From an uncultured Roseburia sp. (GTDB lineage Bacteria > Bacillota > Clostridia > Lachnospirales > Lachnospiraceae): 44,762 bases of DNA. A model generated the notes under the pieces. The model did no database searches. It saw nothing but the letters and a program-made list of their open reading frames with translations, and had not been told where the DNA came from. The DNA is taken from NCBI GenBank assembly GCA_947383215.1, contig CANDCP010000021.1:1-44762 (forward strand), in the 5' to 3' direction. The position numbers were made by a program, and so were the translations under genes. Within the stretch, counting starts at the first letter, position 1, and every line of letters begins with the position of its first letter. Below, piece by piece: positions 26,313-36,231 of the stretch.

Positions 26313-26867
26313 ATGGATGATAGATTAGTGCAGTATGATGAGAAAATGGGGAAATCCCTTGAAAATCTTGTTGAAGAGTTAGCGTCCATTCGCGCAGGGC
26401 GTGCGAATCCGCATATTTTAGATAAAATAAGAGTAGATTATTATGGAACGCCGACTGCTTTACAGCAGGTTGCAAACGTCAGCGTTCCGGAGCCGCGTAT
26501 GATTTTGATCCAGCCGTGGGAGGCGTCTCTTGTGAAAGAGATAGAGAAGGCCATTCTGACGTCGGATCTTGGATTGAATCCGAATAACGACGGGAAGACG
26601 ATTCGTCTCGTATTTCCAGAGCTTACGGAGGAGAGAAGAAAAGAGCTGGCGAAGGATGTGAAGAAAAAAGGCGAAAACGCCAAAGTTGCGATTCGCAATA
26701 TCCGAAGAGAAGCCAACGATTCGTTTAAGAAGCTGTCAAAGTCTTCCGACATTTCCGAGGATGAGATTAAGGATCTGGAGGACGACGCGCAGAAGATGAC
26801 TGACAAGTACATTGGTAAGATTGAGGCGGCGGTCGAGGCAAAGACAAAAGAAGTGCTTACCGTATAA
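26313..26867 (+). CDS. frr: Ribosome recycling factor
   Basis: This 184-aa tRNA-mimicking protein splits post-termination ribosomes together with EF-G. Family motifs are the start EKMGKSLENLVEELASIRAG, ANPHILDKIRVDYYGTPT, RMILIQPWEASLVKEIEKAI, LGLNPNNDGKTIRLVFPELT and EERRKELAKDVKKKGENAKV. ATG 26313 has AGAAGGAGACGG in front. It lies 27 bp after pyrH. A hairpin at 26882-26907 separates it from uppS and may attenuate transcription into the lipid/isoprenoid genes. Confidence 0.98.
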   Translation: MDDRLVQYDEKMGKSLENLVEELASIRAGRANPHILDKIRVDYYGTPTALQQVANVSVPEPRMILIQPWEASLVKEIEKAILTSDLGLNPNNDGKTIRLVFPELTEERRKELAKDVKKKGENAKVAIRNIRREANDSFKKLSKSSDISEDEIKDLEDDAQKMTDKYIGKIEAAVEAKTKEVLTV

Positions 26868-26881
26868 GAGAAAACTTTCAT

Positions 26882-26907
26882 GGGGACATAGCAGATGCCA
26901 TGTCCTC
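26882..26907 (+). terminator. Hairpin with short T-run between frr and uppS
   Basis: GGACAT (26884-26889) pairs with ATGTCC (26900-26905), extended by one wobble and one G-C pair, around a 10-nt loop, and is followed by CTTTTGTG. It is a modest terminator or attenuator. No promoter was recognised between it and uppS at 26963, so partial read-through is likely. Confidence 0.5.
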
Positions 26908-26962
26908 TTTTGTGTATTGTCGAAAGGCCAAACGGTCAGAGAGGGAGGAAGGGAGACAGGCG

Positions 26963-27661
26963 ATGAAAATTCCGAATCATGTGGCGATTATATTGGACGG
27001 AAACGGGAGATGGGCGAAGAGCAAGGGAATGCCGCGCAATTACGGTCATACGATGGGGGCCAAAAATGTGGAAGTGATCCTTCGGGCGGCAGATGAGCTG
27101 GGAATCCGTTATGTGACGATGTATGCGTTTTCAACCGAAAACTGGAACAGACCCGAGGGCGAAGTCGAAGCGCTGATGAAGCTTTTGAACAGCTATCTGA
27201 AAAATTGTATCAAGACGGCAAAAAAGAACAATATGCGCGTGCGCATTATCGGCGATATTTCGAGGCTGGAGCCAAATTTTCAGCAGAAAATCCGAAATCT
27301 GGAACAGGAATCGAAGAGCAATACCGGGTTGAATTTTCAAATTGCGATTAATTACGGGAGCAGAGACGAGATGGTGCGGGCGATGCGGCGGATGGCCGAG
27401 GACCAGGTTGCTCCGGAGGATATCACGGAAGAAAAATTTAGCGGATATCTCGATACAAACGGGATACCGGATCCCGATCTTTTGATTCGCACGAGCGGGG
27501 AATTGCGTTTGTCCAATTATCTGCTGTGGCAGCTTGCGTACAGCGAGTTCTATTTTACCGATGTGCCGTGGCCGGATTTTTCACCGGAGGAACTGAAAAA
27601 GGCGGTGGAAGATTTTTCGAACAGAGACCGCAGGTATGGGAAAATCAAGGAGGAAGCGTGA
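26963..27661 (+). CDS. uppS: Undecaprenyl diphosphate synthase (cis-prenyltransferase)
   Basis: This 232-aa enzyme adds isopentenyl units to farnesyl diphosphate to build the C55 lipid carrier for peptidoglycan and wall polymers. The signature HVAIILDGNGRWAK carries the catalytic Asp12, followed by GHTMGAKNVE, the YAFSTENWNRP segment, INYGSRDEMVRA, and the C-terminal PDLLIRTSGELRLSNYLL and DVPWPDFSPE. ATG 26963 is chosen over an upstream in-frame ATG because GGGAGGAAGGGAG lies in front and the family N-terminus begins here. The stop overlaps the cdsA start by one base (TGATG). A typical Firmicute uppS-cdsA-dxr-rseP-ispG series begins here. Confidence 0.97.
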   Translation: MKIPNHVAIILDGNGRWAKSKGMPRNYGHTMGAKNVEVILRAADELGIRYVTMYAFSTENWNRPEGEVEALMKLLNSYLKNCIKTAKKNNMRVRIIGDISRLEPNFQQKIRNLEQESKSNTGLNFQIAINYGSRDEMVRAMRRMAEDQVAPEDITEEKFSGYLDTNGIPDPDLLIRTSGELRLSNYLLWQLAYSEFYFTDVPWPDFSPEELKKAVEDFSNRDRRYGKIKEEA

Positions 27662-28470
27662 TGTTTAAGACACGATTGTTAAGCGGGATTGTGCTTGTTG
27701 CGGCGGCTCTTTTGCTTATCATAACGGGAAAAGACGTGCTTCTTGTCGGAATCGGGGTTGTGTCGCTTATCGGGCTGTACGAAATGTACCGTGTTTTTCA
27801 TGTTGAAAAGAGCGCGGCGGGGATTGCGGGATATGCGCTTGCAATTCTGTTTTACTGCAATTTGAAATGGGATATGATCGAGGATCCGATGCTGTATGTA
27901 ATCCTTTCGCTTGTCGTCTTTATGTTCGTCTATGTTTTTACCTACCCTAGATATAAAACGGAGCAGATACTGGCGTCGTTTTTTAGTATTTTTTATATAC
28001 CGGTTATGCTCTCATATGTCTATCAGACAAGAATGACGGAGAACGGCGTATATCTTGTGTGGCTTATTTTCCTTTGTTCCTGGGGCAGCGATACATGCGC
28101 ATACTGCGTCGGAGTCCTGATTGGCAGACATAAAATGACGCCGAAGCTTTCGCCGAAAAAGTCGTGGGAGGGTGCCGTCGGAGGGGTGGCAGGCGCGGCG
28201 CTTTTAGCGTTTATTTACGGGGTTGTTTTCCGCAGCGCGATGGGGACGACGACGGAGGAAATTCTCTCATTTACCGCAGTCTGCGCGGCGGGAGCGGTGA
28301 TTTCCATGATCGGGGATTTGACGGCGTCCGCGATCAAACGGAATTATGAGATCAAAGATTACGGCAGGCTGATTCCCGGGCACGGGGGAATTATGGATCG
28401 GTTTGACAGTGTGATCTTTACGGCGCCGGTTATTTATTATCTGCTGACATATGCATTTGGGGGTAACTAA
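27661..28470 (+). CDS. cdsA: Phosphatidate cytidylyltransferase
   Basis: This 269-aa polytopic membrane enzyme makes CDP-diacylglycerol from phosphatidate and CTP, the branch point of phospholipid synthesis. It has about eight hydrophobic helices, the LSPKKSWEGAVGG motif (S-x-K-K-S-W), IGDLTASAIKR, and the C-terminal IPGHGGIMDRFDSVIF signature with catalytic acidic residues. Translation is coupled to uppS through the TGATG overlap at 27659-27663. A longer in-frame reading inside uppS is not supported. Length is standard. Confidence 0.97.
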   Translation: MFKTRLLSGIVLVAAALLLIITGKDVLLVGIGVVSLIGLYEMYRVFHVEKSAAGIAGYALAILFYCNLKWDMIEDPMLYVILSLVVFMFVYVFTYPRYKTEQILASFFSIFYIPVMLSYVYQTRMTENGVYLVWLIFLCSWGSDTCAYCVGVLIGRHKMTPKLSPKKSWEGAVGGVAGAALLAFIYGVVFRSAMGTTTEEILSFTAVCAAGAVISMIGDLTASAIKRNYEIKDYGRLIPGHGGIMDRFDSVIFTAPVIYYLLTYAFGGN

Positions 28471-28471
28471 A

Positions 28472-29614
28472 GTGAAAAAGATAGCGATATTAGGGTCTAC
28501 CGGTTCTATCGGCACGCAGACGTTGGAGATTGTGAGGGAGCAAAGAGATTTGGAAGTCGTAGCCCTCGCGGCGGGGAGCAATATTCAATTGCTTGAAAAA
28601 CAGATTCGGGAGTTTCATCCGCGGATTGCGGCGGTGTGGGATTCAAAAGCCGCGGCCAGGCTTCGGGAGAATCTAAGAGATCTCGACGTAAAAGTTTTGA
28701 CGGGGATGGAGGGGCTTTTGGAGACGGCGGTGTATCCGGATTCCGAAATACTCGTGACGGCAATTGTCGGAATGCTCGGCATTCGCCCGACGGTAGCGGC
28801 GATTGAGGCGGGGAAGACGATTGCGCTTGCAAATAAAGAGACGCTGGTGACGGCGGGGCATATCATCATGCCGCTTGCGAAAGAGCGCAACGTGCAGATT
28901 CTGCCTGTGGACAGCGAGCACAGCGCGATTTTTCAGTCGCTGAACGGGGAAGGCGGAAACAAGATTTCCAGGATTCTTCTGACGGCGTCGGGCGGGCCGT
29001 TCCGCGGAAAAAAGCGGGAGGAGCTTACAGATATTCAGGTTGAGGACGCCCTGAAACATCCGAACTGGTCGATGGGGAAGAAAATTACGATTGATTCCTC
29101 CACTATGGTAAACAAGGGGCTGGAAGTCATAGAGGCAAAGTGGCTGTTTGATGTAAGTCCCGATGATATACAGGTTGTAGTGCAGCCGCAGAGCGTGATT
29201 CACTCTATGGTAGAATTTGAGGACGGAGCCGTGATCGCGCAGCTTGGCACGCCGGATATGCGCCTGCCGATACAGTATGCCCTGTATTATCCGGAACGCC
29301 GGCCGCTTGGGGGAGACAGACTCGATTTTGAGGCTCTGAAAAGTATTTCTTTTGAGGAGCCGGATAGAAAAACATTTCGGGGGCTGTCGCTTGCCTATGA
29401 CGCAATTGCGCGAGGCGGGAACATACCGACGGTTTTTAACGCGGCGAACGAGCGCGCCGTCGCAAAGTTCTTAAACAGAGAGATTCGGTATCTGGAAATA
29501 GACGAGATGATAGAGGCCTGCATGTCGGATGCAAATTATATGCCGGCGCCTTCCATAGAACAGATTTTAGAGACAGAAAGAAGCGTATATGATTATATAG
29601 AGAGTAGGTGGTAA
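28472..29614 (+). CDS. dxr: 1-Deoxy-D-xylulose-5-phosphate reductoisomerase
   Basis: This 380-aa enzyme converts DXP to 2-C-methyl-D-erythritol 4-phosphate with NADPH, the committed step of the MEP isoprenoid pathway, and is the fosmidomycin target. The start KKIAILGSTGSIGTQTLEIV is the NADPH site; ANKETLVTAG, VDSEHSAIFQSL, LTASGGPFRG, HPNWSMGKKITIDSSTMVNK and EVIEAKWLF are the metal and substrate regions. GTG 28472 is favoured over ATG 28451 because it starts just before the conserved strand and has GGGGGT about eight bases upstream; the ATG lies inside cdsA. Co-transcription with uppS links carrier-lipid synthesis to isoprenoid supply. Confidence 0.96.
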   Translation: MKKIAILGSTGSIGTQTLEIVREQRDLEVVALAAGSNIQLLEKQIREFHPRIAAVWDSKAAARLRENLRDLDVKVLTGMEGLLETAVYPDSEILVTAIVGMLGIRPTVAAIEAGKTIALANKETLVTAGHIIMPLAKERNVQILPVDSEHSAIFQSLNGEGGNKISRILLTASGGPFRGKKREELTDIQVEDALKHPNWSMGKKITIDSSTMVNKGLEVIEAKWLFDVSPDDIQVVVQPQSVIHSMVEFEDGAVIAQLGTPDMRLPIQYALYYPERRPLGGDRLDFEALKSISFEEPDRKTFRGLSLAYDAIARGGNIPTVFNAANERAVAKFLNREIRYLEIDEMIEACMSDANYMPAPSIEQILETERSVYDYIESRW

Positions 29615-29615
29615 G

Positions 29616-30647
29616 GTGAAAGTGATTATCGCGCTTGTAATTTTCAGTGCAATTATATTATTTCACGAGCTGGGACATTTTCTTTTGGCAAAGAAAAACG
29701 GAATCCGCGTTAACGAGTTTTGTCTGGGACTTGGACCGACAATTGTCGGAGTTACAAGAGGGGAGACAAAATATTCCATCAAGCTGCTGCCGTTTGGCGG
29801 CGCCTGCATGATGGAGGGGGAGGATGAGGAGAGCGGCGCGGAGGGCGCCTTTAACAGCAAATCGGTCTGGGGCAGAATGTCCGTGGTTGCGGCGGGTCCG
29901 ATATTCAATTTTATACTGGCGTTTGTACTCGCCTTGATCCTGGTGGGCTGCATCGGTTTTGATCTGCCGAAAATTACCGACGTGACCGAAGGATATCCGG
30001 CCGCTGAGGCGGGACTTACGGCGGGGGATACGATTTTGAAGCTGAACGGAAAAAAGATTCATTTTTCAAGGGAAGTCAGCTTTTATATGTATTTTCATTC
30101 CGATGAGGAGTTGGACGTCACCTATGAGCGCGACGGGGAACGGCACGAGACGCATCTCATTCCCAAATTCAATGAAGAAGAGAACCGGTATATGTTCGGC
30201 TTCTCCTACAACAGCCTTCGGGAAAAGGGCGGCGTGTTTGATACGATAAAGTACGGCGCGTACGAATTGAAATACTGGATATGCACTACGATAGAAAGTT
30301 TAAAATATTTAATTACCGGGGTGGTCGGCGTCAATGATTTGTCCGGTCCGGTGGGAATTGTAAAATCAATCGGAGATACCTATGACGCGAGCAAAAGCGT
30401 CGGAATGTTTACCGTCGTCATGAGTATGATCAATATGGCGATTATGCTTTCGGCGAATCTCGGCGTGATGAATCTGCTTCCGCTTCCGGCGCTCGACGGC
30501 GGACGGCTTGTATTTTTGATTATTGAGGCTATCCGCGGAAAGCGCGTCAATCCGGACCGCGAGGGCATGGTGCATTTTGTGGGGCTGATGCTGCTTATGG
30601 GGCTGATGGTATTTGTAATGTTTAACGATATTCGCAAATTGTTTTAA
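29616..30647 (+). CDS. rseP: Site-2-type membrane metalloprotease RseP
   Basis: This 343-aa zinc intramembrane protease cleaves membrane-embedded anti-sigma factors or remnant signal peptides. The zinc motif HELGH is at residues 17-21 in the first helix, a PDZ domain lies near 120-200 (VTEGYPAAEAGLTAGDTILKL), and the second active-site motif LLPLPALDGGRL is near 290. At least four transmembrane helices are evident. GTG 29616 starts one base past the dxr stop, preceded by GTAGGTGGTAAG. A dxr-rseP-ispG order is typical of Firmicutes. The substrate here is unknown, and no anti-sigma gene is near. Confidence 0.95.
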   Translation: MKVIIALVIFSAIILFHELGHFLLAKKNGIRVNEFCLGLGPTIVGVTRGETKYSIKLLPFGGACMMEGEDEESGAEGAFNSKSVWGRMSVVAAGPIFNFILAFVLALILVGCIGFDLPKITDVTEGYPAAEAGLTAGDTILKLNGKKIHFSREVSFYMYFHSDEELDVTYERDGERHETHLIPKFNEEENRYMFGFSYNSLREKGGVFDTIKYGAYELKYWICTTIESLKYLITGVVGVNDLSGPVGIVKSIGDTYDASKSVGMFTVVMSMINMAIMLSANLGVMNLLPLPALDGGRLVFLIIEAIRGKRVNPDREGMVHFVGLMLLMGLMVFVMFNDIRKLF

Positions 30648-30677
30648 AAGACGCGGATGGATGGGAGAGAAAAGGGA

Positions 30678-31733
30678 ATGGAGAGAAAAAAGACGAAAGA
30701 AGTGCGTATCGGCGGGCGTGTGATCGGAGGAGGCAATCCGATTTTAATACAGTCCATGACGAATACAAGGACAGAGGACGCGGCGGCGACGGCGGCGCAG
30801 ATTCAGGCGTTAACGGCGGCGGGCTGTGAGATTATCCGCTGTGCGGTTCCGACCGAGGAGGCGGCGCGCGCGCTTGGCGAAATAAAAAAGCAGATTGCGA
30901 TACCGCTTGTTGCGGATATCCATTTTGATTATCGGCTCGCAATTCTCGCGATGGAAAACGGGGCGGATAAGATTCGGATCAATCCGGGAAATATCGGGAG
31001 CGCAGAGCGCGTAAAGGCGGTCGTGGACGCGGCGAGAGAGAGGGGAATCCCAATCCGCGTCGGCGTAAACAGCGGTTCCCTGGAAAAAGAGCTTGTGGAG
31101 AAATATCACGGCGTTACTGCGGAGGGGATTGTAGAGAGCGCCCTGGATAAAGTCCGGCTGATCGAGGATATGGGATACGATAATCTTGTAATCAGTATCA
31201 AATCCTCGGACGTTTTAATGTGCGTAAAGGCGCATGAGCTGATTTCGGAAAAGACAGACCATCCGCTGCATGTGGGAATAACGGAGGCGGGGACGTTAAT
31301 CAGCGGAAATATAAAATCTTCCATCGGGCTTGGATTGATTTTGAGCCGGGGAATCGGAGATACGATCCGTGTGTCGCTGACGGGGGATCCGTTGCAAGAG
31401 ATTAAATCTGCAAAATTGATTTTAAAGACGCTTGGTTTAAGGAGCGGCGGGATTGAGGTTGTGTCCTGTCCGACCTGCGGGAGGACAAAAATAGATCTGA
31501 TCGGACTTGCCAATCAGGTAGAGAACATGGTTGCGGATATTCCGCTTAATCTTAAAGTGGCCGTGATGGGCTGTGTGGTAAACGGGCCGGGGGAGGCTAA
31601 GGAGGCGGATATCGGAATTGCAGGCGGGATTGGCGAAGGTTTGATTATTAAGCATGGCGAAGTCTGTAAAAAGGTACCGGAGAGCGAACTGTTGAACGAG
31701 TTAAGGCGGGAGCTTTTGAATTGGAGTGAGTAG
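30678..31733 (+). CDS. ispG: 4-Hydroxy-3-methylbut-2-enyl diphosphate synthase (GcpE)
   Basis: This iron-sulfur enzyme of about 351 aa performs the penultimate step of the MEP pathway, converting MEcPP to HMBPP. It begins with a TIM-barrel segment (RKKTKEVRIGG, PILIQSMTNTRTEDAAATAA, PLVADIHFDYRLAI, KIRINPGNIGSAERV), and ends in the cluster domain with Cys residues in SCPTCGRTKIDL and VMGCVVNGPGEAKEADIG. ATG 30678 has GGGAGAG eight bases upstream; ATG 30657 is a possible earlier start adding seven residues. With dxr it brackets rseP. The stop is only three bases before polC. Confidence 0.96.
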   Translation: MERKKTKEVRIGGRVIGGGNPILIQSMTNTRTEDAAATAAQIQALTAAGCEIIRCAVPTEEAARALGEIKKQIAIPLVADIHFDYRLAILAMENGADKIRINPGNIGSAERVKAVVDAARERGIPIRVGVNSGSLEKELVEKYHGVTAEGIVESALDKVRLIEDMGYDNLVISIKSSDVLMCVKAHELISEKTDHPLHVGITEAGTLISGNIKSSIGLGLILSRGIGDTIRVSLTGDPLQEIKSAKLILKTLGLRSGGIEVVSCPTCGRTKIDLIGLANQVENMVADIPLNLKVAVMGCVVNGPGEAKEADIGIAGGIGEGLIIKHGEVCKKVPESELLNELRRELLNWSE

Positions 31734-31736
31734 CGG

Positions 31737-34700
31737 ATGGCAAAGCTGTTCTTTGAGGTGTTTCCGGCTTTAAAATTAGACGGTGAGATGCAAAAGCTGA
31801 TGGAGGAGACAGAGGTAACCAGGGTGTCGTCAAACCGCGCCAGGGATTCGCTGAAGGTTTATCTCACAAGCGCCCGGCTGATTGAAAAGCCGCAGATATA
31901 TTTTTTGGAGCGGGAAATTATCAGACAGTTATTCCCAAATAGGGGGATAACTGTTAAAATTATGGAAAAATTTAATCTTTCCATGCAGTATACGCCCCGG
32001 ACGCTTATGGATGTCTATAAGAGGAGCATCTTAGAGGAGCTTCGGGAATACAGCCTGCTTATCTATAACGTGTTCCGCTGTGCGAAGATGGAATTTGACA
32101 GGGAAGACCATATGACTCTGAAGCTTGAGGATTCCATTGTAGCCAGGGAGCGGGCGGATGAGCTCGTTGATATTCTGGGAAAAATTGTCTGTGAGCGGTG
32201 CGGGCTGCGTCTTGTGATAGAGCCGTCCTATGAGGCGGCAGAGGAGAGCCGCCATATCAAAAACGCCGATATTCAGATGCGGCAGGAGATCGCGGGTATT
32301 ATTCGCCTGGCTGAGACAAACAGGGATTACGGAGAGCAGGAGGCCCCGTTGGGGGAGAAAAATGAAAACGGCGCGGCGAATGTCGAAGAAGCGGAGACTG
32401 CGCCGCCAAAGGTTTCGTTATCCGGCAGAGCGAAAAGCGTTTCAAATCGGGAACGGAAAGGAGGCTATGCGCCGAGAAGAGAGTTCAAGGCGAGGCCGGA
32501 TCATCCGGATGTGATTTATGGCCGCGATTTTGAGGATGATGTGATTCCGATCGAGGCAATTGAGGGCGAGATGGGGGAGGTTGCGATCCGGGGGCAGATT
32601 CTTTCTCTTGATACGAGAGAGATTCGCGGAGAAAAGACGATTGTGATTTTAGCCTTATCGGATTTTACCGACACGATTGTGCTAAAAATTTTTACAAAGA
32701 ATGAGCGTCTTAGCGAGCTGCTGGAGGGACTGAGCAAGGGGGCGTTTATCAAAGTAAAAGGCGTCACGACGATTGACAAGTTTGACGGCGAATTAACGAT
32801 CGGTTCCATAGTAGGCATAAAAAAAATACCTGATTTTACGTCCGTGCGCATGGACAACAGCCCCGAAAAGCGCGTGGAGCTGCACTGCCATACAAAGATG
32901 AGCGATATGGACGGCGTTTCCGACGTGCAGGAGATTATAAAGCGCGCGGCCGCGTGGGGGCACAGAGCGATTGCGATTACGGACCACGGGGCGATACAGG
33001 CGTTTCCGATCGCCAATCACACAAAGCTTTCCGACGGGCAGGAGATTAAGATTATTTACGGCGTGGAGGCGTACCTTGTCGATGATTTAAAGGATATCGC
33101 GCAAAATTCCAAGCAACAGTCGCTTTTTGATACATATGTAGTGTTCGACCTTGAGACGACGGGATTTTCCCCGCTTGTGAACAAGATTATAGAAATCGGG
33201 GCGGTCAGGGTTGAAGCGGGGAAAATTACGGAGCGTTTCTCTACGTTTGTCAATCCCGGGGTTCCGATTCCGTTCCATATTGAAAACCTGACAAGCATCC
33301 GTGATGATATGGTTATGGACGCGCCTTCGATTGAGGAGATTCTTCCTGAATTTATGCAGTTTTGTAAAGGGAGCGTTATGGTAGCGCACAACGCCGATTT
33401 TGACATGAGCTTTATCAGCCATAACTGCATGAAGCAGGGGCTTGCGTGTGATTTTACGGTTGTAGATACCGTGGCAATGGCCAGGATGCTTTTGCCGAAT
33501 TTAAACCGCTTTAAGCTGGATACGGTTGCGAAGGCGGTCGGCGTGCCGCTGGGCTTTCACCACCGGGCGGTCGACGACGCGGCGTGCACGGCGGATATTT
33601 TTGTAAAATTTATAGAGATGTTAAAGGCGAGGGGGCTTCATACGTTAGACGACGTCAATGCGATGGGGCATGTGACGGGACAGATGGTGATGAAAATGCC
33701 GACTTACCATGCGATTCTTCTCGCCACAAATGAAATCGGCCGCGTAAACTTGTATCGCCTGGTATCCCTGTCCCATTTAAAATATTTCCATAAGCGTCCG
33801 AGAATCCCAAAGAGCGAATTTTTAAAATACCGGGAGGGACTGCTTCTTGGCTCGGCCTGCGAGGCGGGAGAGCTGTATCAGGCGATTTTACAGGGACGTC
33901 CGAACGAGGAGATCGTCCGTCTGGTGCAGTTTTATGATTATCTGGAGATTCAGCCGCTTGGAAACAATGCGTTTATGTTGCGGGATGAGAAGTTTCCGGT
34001 GTCCACGGAAGAGGAGCTGCAAAACATAAACAGGCAGATATGCAGACTGGGAGAGGACTTTCATAGGCCGGTCGTCGCGACGTGCGACGTGCACTTTTTA
34101 GACCCGGAGGATGAGGTTTACCGGCGCATTATTCTGGCCGGAAACGGATTTAAGGATGCGGACGAGCAGGCGCCGTTGTTTTTGCGCACGACGGAAGAGA
34201 TGATGAGGGAGTTTCGCTATCTCGGCAGCGAAAAGGCCAGAGAGGTTGTCGTCGTAAATCCGAACAAAATTGCGGATATGTGCGAGAAGATTTCTCCGGT
34301 GCGGCCGGACAAATGCCCGCCCGTAATCGAAAACTCGGATCAGATGCTGCGCGATATCTGCTATAAGAAAGCGTATGAGATGTACGGGGATAAGCTCCCG
34401 GATATTGTGTATGAGCGGCTGGAGAGAGAGTTAAATTCGATTATCAGCAACGGGTATGCCGTAATGTATATTATTGCGCAGAAACTCGTCTGGAAGTCGA
34501 ATGAGGACGGTTATCTGGTGGGTTCGCGCGGCTCGGTCGGCTCGTCCTTTGTGGCGACCATGTCCGGCGTTACCGAGGTAAACCCGCTGCCGCCGCATTA
34601 CTACTGCAAAAATTGCCATTTCAGCGACTTTGATTCCCCGGAGGTCAAAAAATACGGCGGCGCGTCCGGCTGCGATATGCCGGATCGCGATTGTCCCGTC

Positions 34701-36215
34701 TGCGGCAGGCCGCTTGTGAAGGACGGATTTGACATTCCGTTTGAAACCTTTTTGGGGTTTAAAGGAAATAAGGAGCCGGATATCGACCTGAATTTTTCCG
34801 GCGAGTATCAGAGTAAGGCGCATAAATATACGGAGGTGATTTTCGGGGACGGACAGACCTACCGCGCGGGCACGATCGGTACGCTTGCGGATAAGACGGC
34901 GTTCGGCTATGTAAAAAAATATTATGAAGAGCGGGGCGTCCACAAGCGCAACTGTGAGATCGACCGCATTGTGCAGGGCTGCGTCGGGATCAGGCGGACT
35001 ACGGGGCAGCATCCGGGAGGCATTGTAGTGCTTCCGGTGGGCGAGGAAATCTATTCGTTCACGCCGATTCAGCACCCGGCGAACGATATGACGACGGATA
35101 CGGTGACGACGCATTTTGAATATCATTCGATCGACCACAATTTATTAAAGCTTGATATTTTAGGACACGACGATCCGACGATGATCCGTTTTCTTGAAGA
35201 TCTGACGGGGATAGACGCCCGGAAAATTCCGCTGGACGATAAGGCGGTGATGTCGCTGTTTAAAAATACGTCTGCGCTTGGGGTTAAACCGGAGGATATC
35301 GGAGGCTGCGCGCTCGGCGCGCTTGGGATTCCGGAATTTGGAACCGATTTTGCCATGCAGATGTTGATTGACGCAAATCCGCAGTCGTTTTCCGATTTGA
35401 TACGGATTGCCGGGCTTTCCCACGGCACGGACGTGTGGCTTGGAAACGCGCAGACATTGATTGAGGAGGGGAAGGCGACGATTTCCACGGCAATCTGCAC
35501 GCGCGACGATATCATGATTTACCTTATCAGCATGGGGCTTGACAGCGAGGAATCCTTTACCATTATGGAATCCGTGCGCAAAGGGAAAGGGTTAAAGCCG
35601 GAGTGGGAGAATGAGATGACGGCGCACGGCGTGCCGGACTGGTATATCTGGTCGTGCAAGAAGATTAAGTACATGTTCCCGAAAGCGCATGCCGCGGCCT
35701 ATGTTATGATGGCGTGGCGCATCGCATACTGCAAGGTGTTTTATCCCCTGGCCTATTATGCGGCGTTTTTTTCCATCCGCGCGACGGGATTTAGCTATGA
35801 ACTGATGTGTCAGGGACGGGAGAAACTGGAATATTTTATGCGGGATTACGAAAAGCGCAAGGATACGCTTTCCAAAAAGGAACAGGACACGTACCGGGAT
35901 ATGCGGATTGTGCAGGAAATGTATGCGAGAGGGTATGAGTTTACGCCGCTTGACTTATATCAGGCAAAGGCGCAGCGATTTCAGATTATCGACGGCAGGC
36001 TGATGCCGTCGCTTGGCACGATAGAGGGACTTGGAGGCAAGGCGGCGGACGCCGTAGTGGAGGCCGCGAAGGACGGTCCGTTTTTGTCGAAGGATGATTT
36101 CAGAGTGAGGACCAAGGTCAGCAAAACCGTGATAGACTTGATGGGGGATCTTGGAATATTCGGGGATTTGCCGGAGTCAAACCAGCTGTCGCTGTTTGAC
36201 AGTTTTGTGGGATAA
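31737..36215 (+). CDS. polC: DNA polymerase III alpha subunit, PolC type
   Basis: This 1492-aa polymerase is the main replicative enzyme of low-GC Gram-positive bacteria, with built-in proofreading. The order is N-terminal domains (1 to about 230), an acidic/basic linker, an OB-fold (about 275-350), a PHP domain split by the exonuclease (HCHTKMSDMDG near 383; AIAITDHGAIQAF), a 3'-5' exonuclease (VFDLETTGFSP with Asp471 and Glu473; HNADFDMSFI; HHRAVDDAACTADIF), and the palm with EPDIDLNFSGEYQ (catalytic Asp1015 and Asp1017). A Cys cluster (YYCKNCHF ... CDMPDRDCPVCGRPL) near 960-1000 forms the PolC zinc site. ATG 31737 follows ispG by 3 bp. Length is normal. The presence of PolC supports a Firmicute host. 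Confidence 0.98.
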   Translation: MAKLFFEVFPALKLDGEMQKLMEETEVTRVSSNRARDSLKVYLTSARLIEKPQIYFLEREIIRQLFPNRGITVKIMEKFNLSMQYTPRTLMDVYKRSILEELREYSLLIYNVFRCAKMEFDREDHMTLKLEDSIVARERADELVDILGKIVCERCGLRLVIEPSYEAAEESRHIKNADIQMRQEIAGIIRLAETNRDYGEQEAPLGEKNENGAANVEEAETAPPKVSLSGRAKSVSNRERKGGYAPRREFKARPDHPDVIYGRDFEDDVIPIEAIEGEMGEVAIRGQILSLDTREIRGEKTIVILALSDFTDTIVLKIFTKNERLSELLEGLSKGAFIKVKGVTTIDKFDGELTIGSIVGIKKIPDFTSVRMDNSPEKRVELHCHTKMSDMDGVSDVQEIIKRAAAWGHRAIAITDHGAIQAFPIANHTKLSDGQEIKIIYGVEAYLVDDLKDIAQNSKQQSLFDTYVVFDLETTGFSPLVNKIIEIGAVRVEAGKITERFSTFVNPGVPIPFHIENLTSIRDDMVMDAPSIEEILPEFMQFCKGSVMVAHNADFDMSFISHNCMKQGLACDFTVVDTVAMARMLLPNLNRFKLDTVAKAVGVPLGFHHRAVDDAACTADIFVKFIEMLKARGLHTLDDVNAMGHVTGQMVMKMPTYHAILLATNEIGRVNLYRLVSLSHLKYFHKRPRIPKSEFLKYREGLLLGSACEAGELYQAILQGRPNEEIVRLVQFYDYLEIQPLGNNAFMLRDEKFPVSTEEELQNINRQICRLGEDFHRPVVATCDVHFLDPEDEVYRRIILAGNGFKDADEQAPLFLRTTEEMMREFRYLGSEKAREVVVVNPNKIADMCEKISPVRPDKCPPVIENSDQMLRDICYKKAYEMYGDKLPDIVYERLERELNSIISNGYAVMYIIAQKLVWKSNEDGYLVGSRGSVGSSFVATMSGVTEVNPLPPHYYCKNCHFSDFDSPEVKKYGGASGCDMPDRDCPVCGRPLVKDGFDIPFETFLGFKGNKEPDIDLNFSGEYQSKAHKYTEVIFGDGQTYRAGTIGTLADKTAFGYVKKYYEERGVHKRNCEIDRIVQGCVGIRRTTGQHPGGIVVLPVGEEIYSFTPIQHPANDMTTDTVTTHFEYHSIDHNLLKLDILGHDDPTMIRFLEDLTGIDARKIPLDDKAVMSLFKNTSALGVKPEDIGGCALGALGIPEFGTDFAMQMLIDANPQSFSDLIRIAGLSHGTDVWLGNAQTLIEEGKATISTAICTRDDIMIYLISMGLDSEESFTIMESVRKGKGLKPEWENEMTAHGVPDWYIWSCKKIKYMFPKAHAAAYVMMAWRIAYCKVFYPLAYYAAFFSIRATGFSYELMCQGREKLEYFMRDYEKRKDTLSKKEQDTYRDMRIVQEMYARGYEFTPLDLYQAKAQRFQIIDGRLMPSLGTIEGLGGKAADAVVEAAKDGPFLSKDDFRVRTKVSKTVIDLMGDLGIFGDLPESNQLSLFDSFVG

Positions 36216-36231
36216 AGAAAGGAGAAGAAAG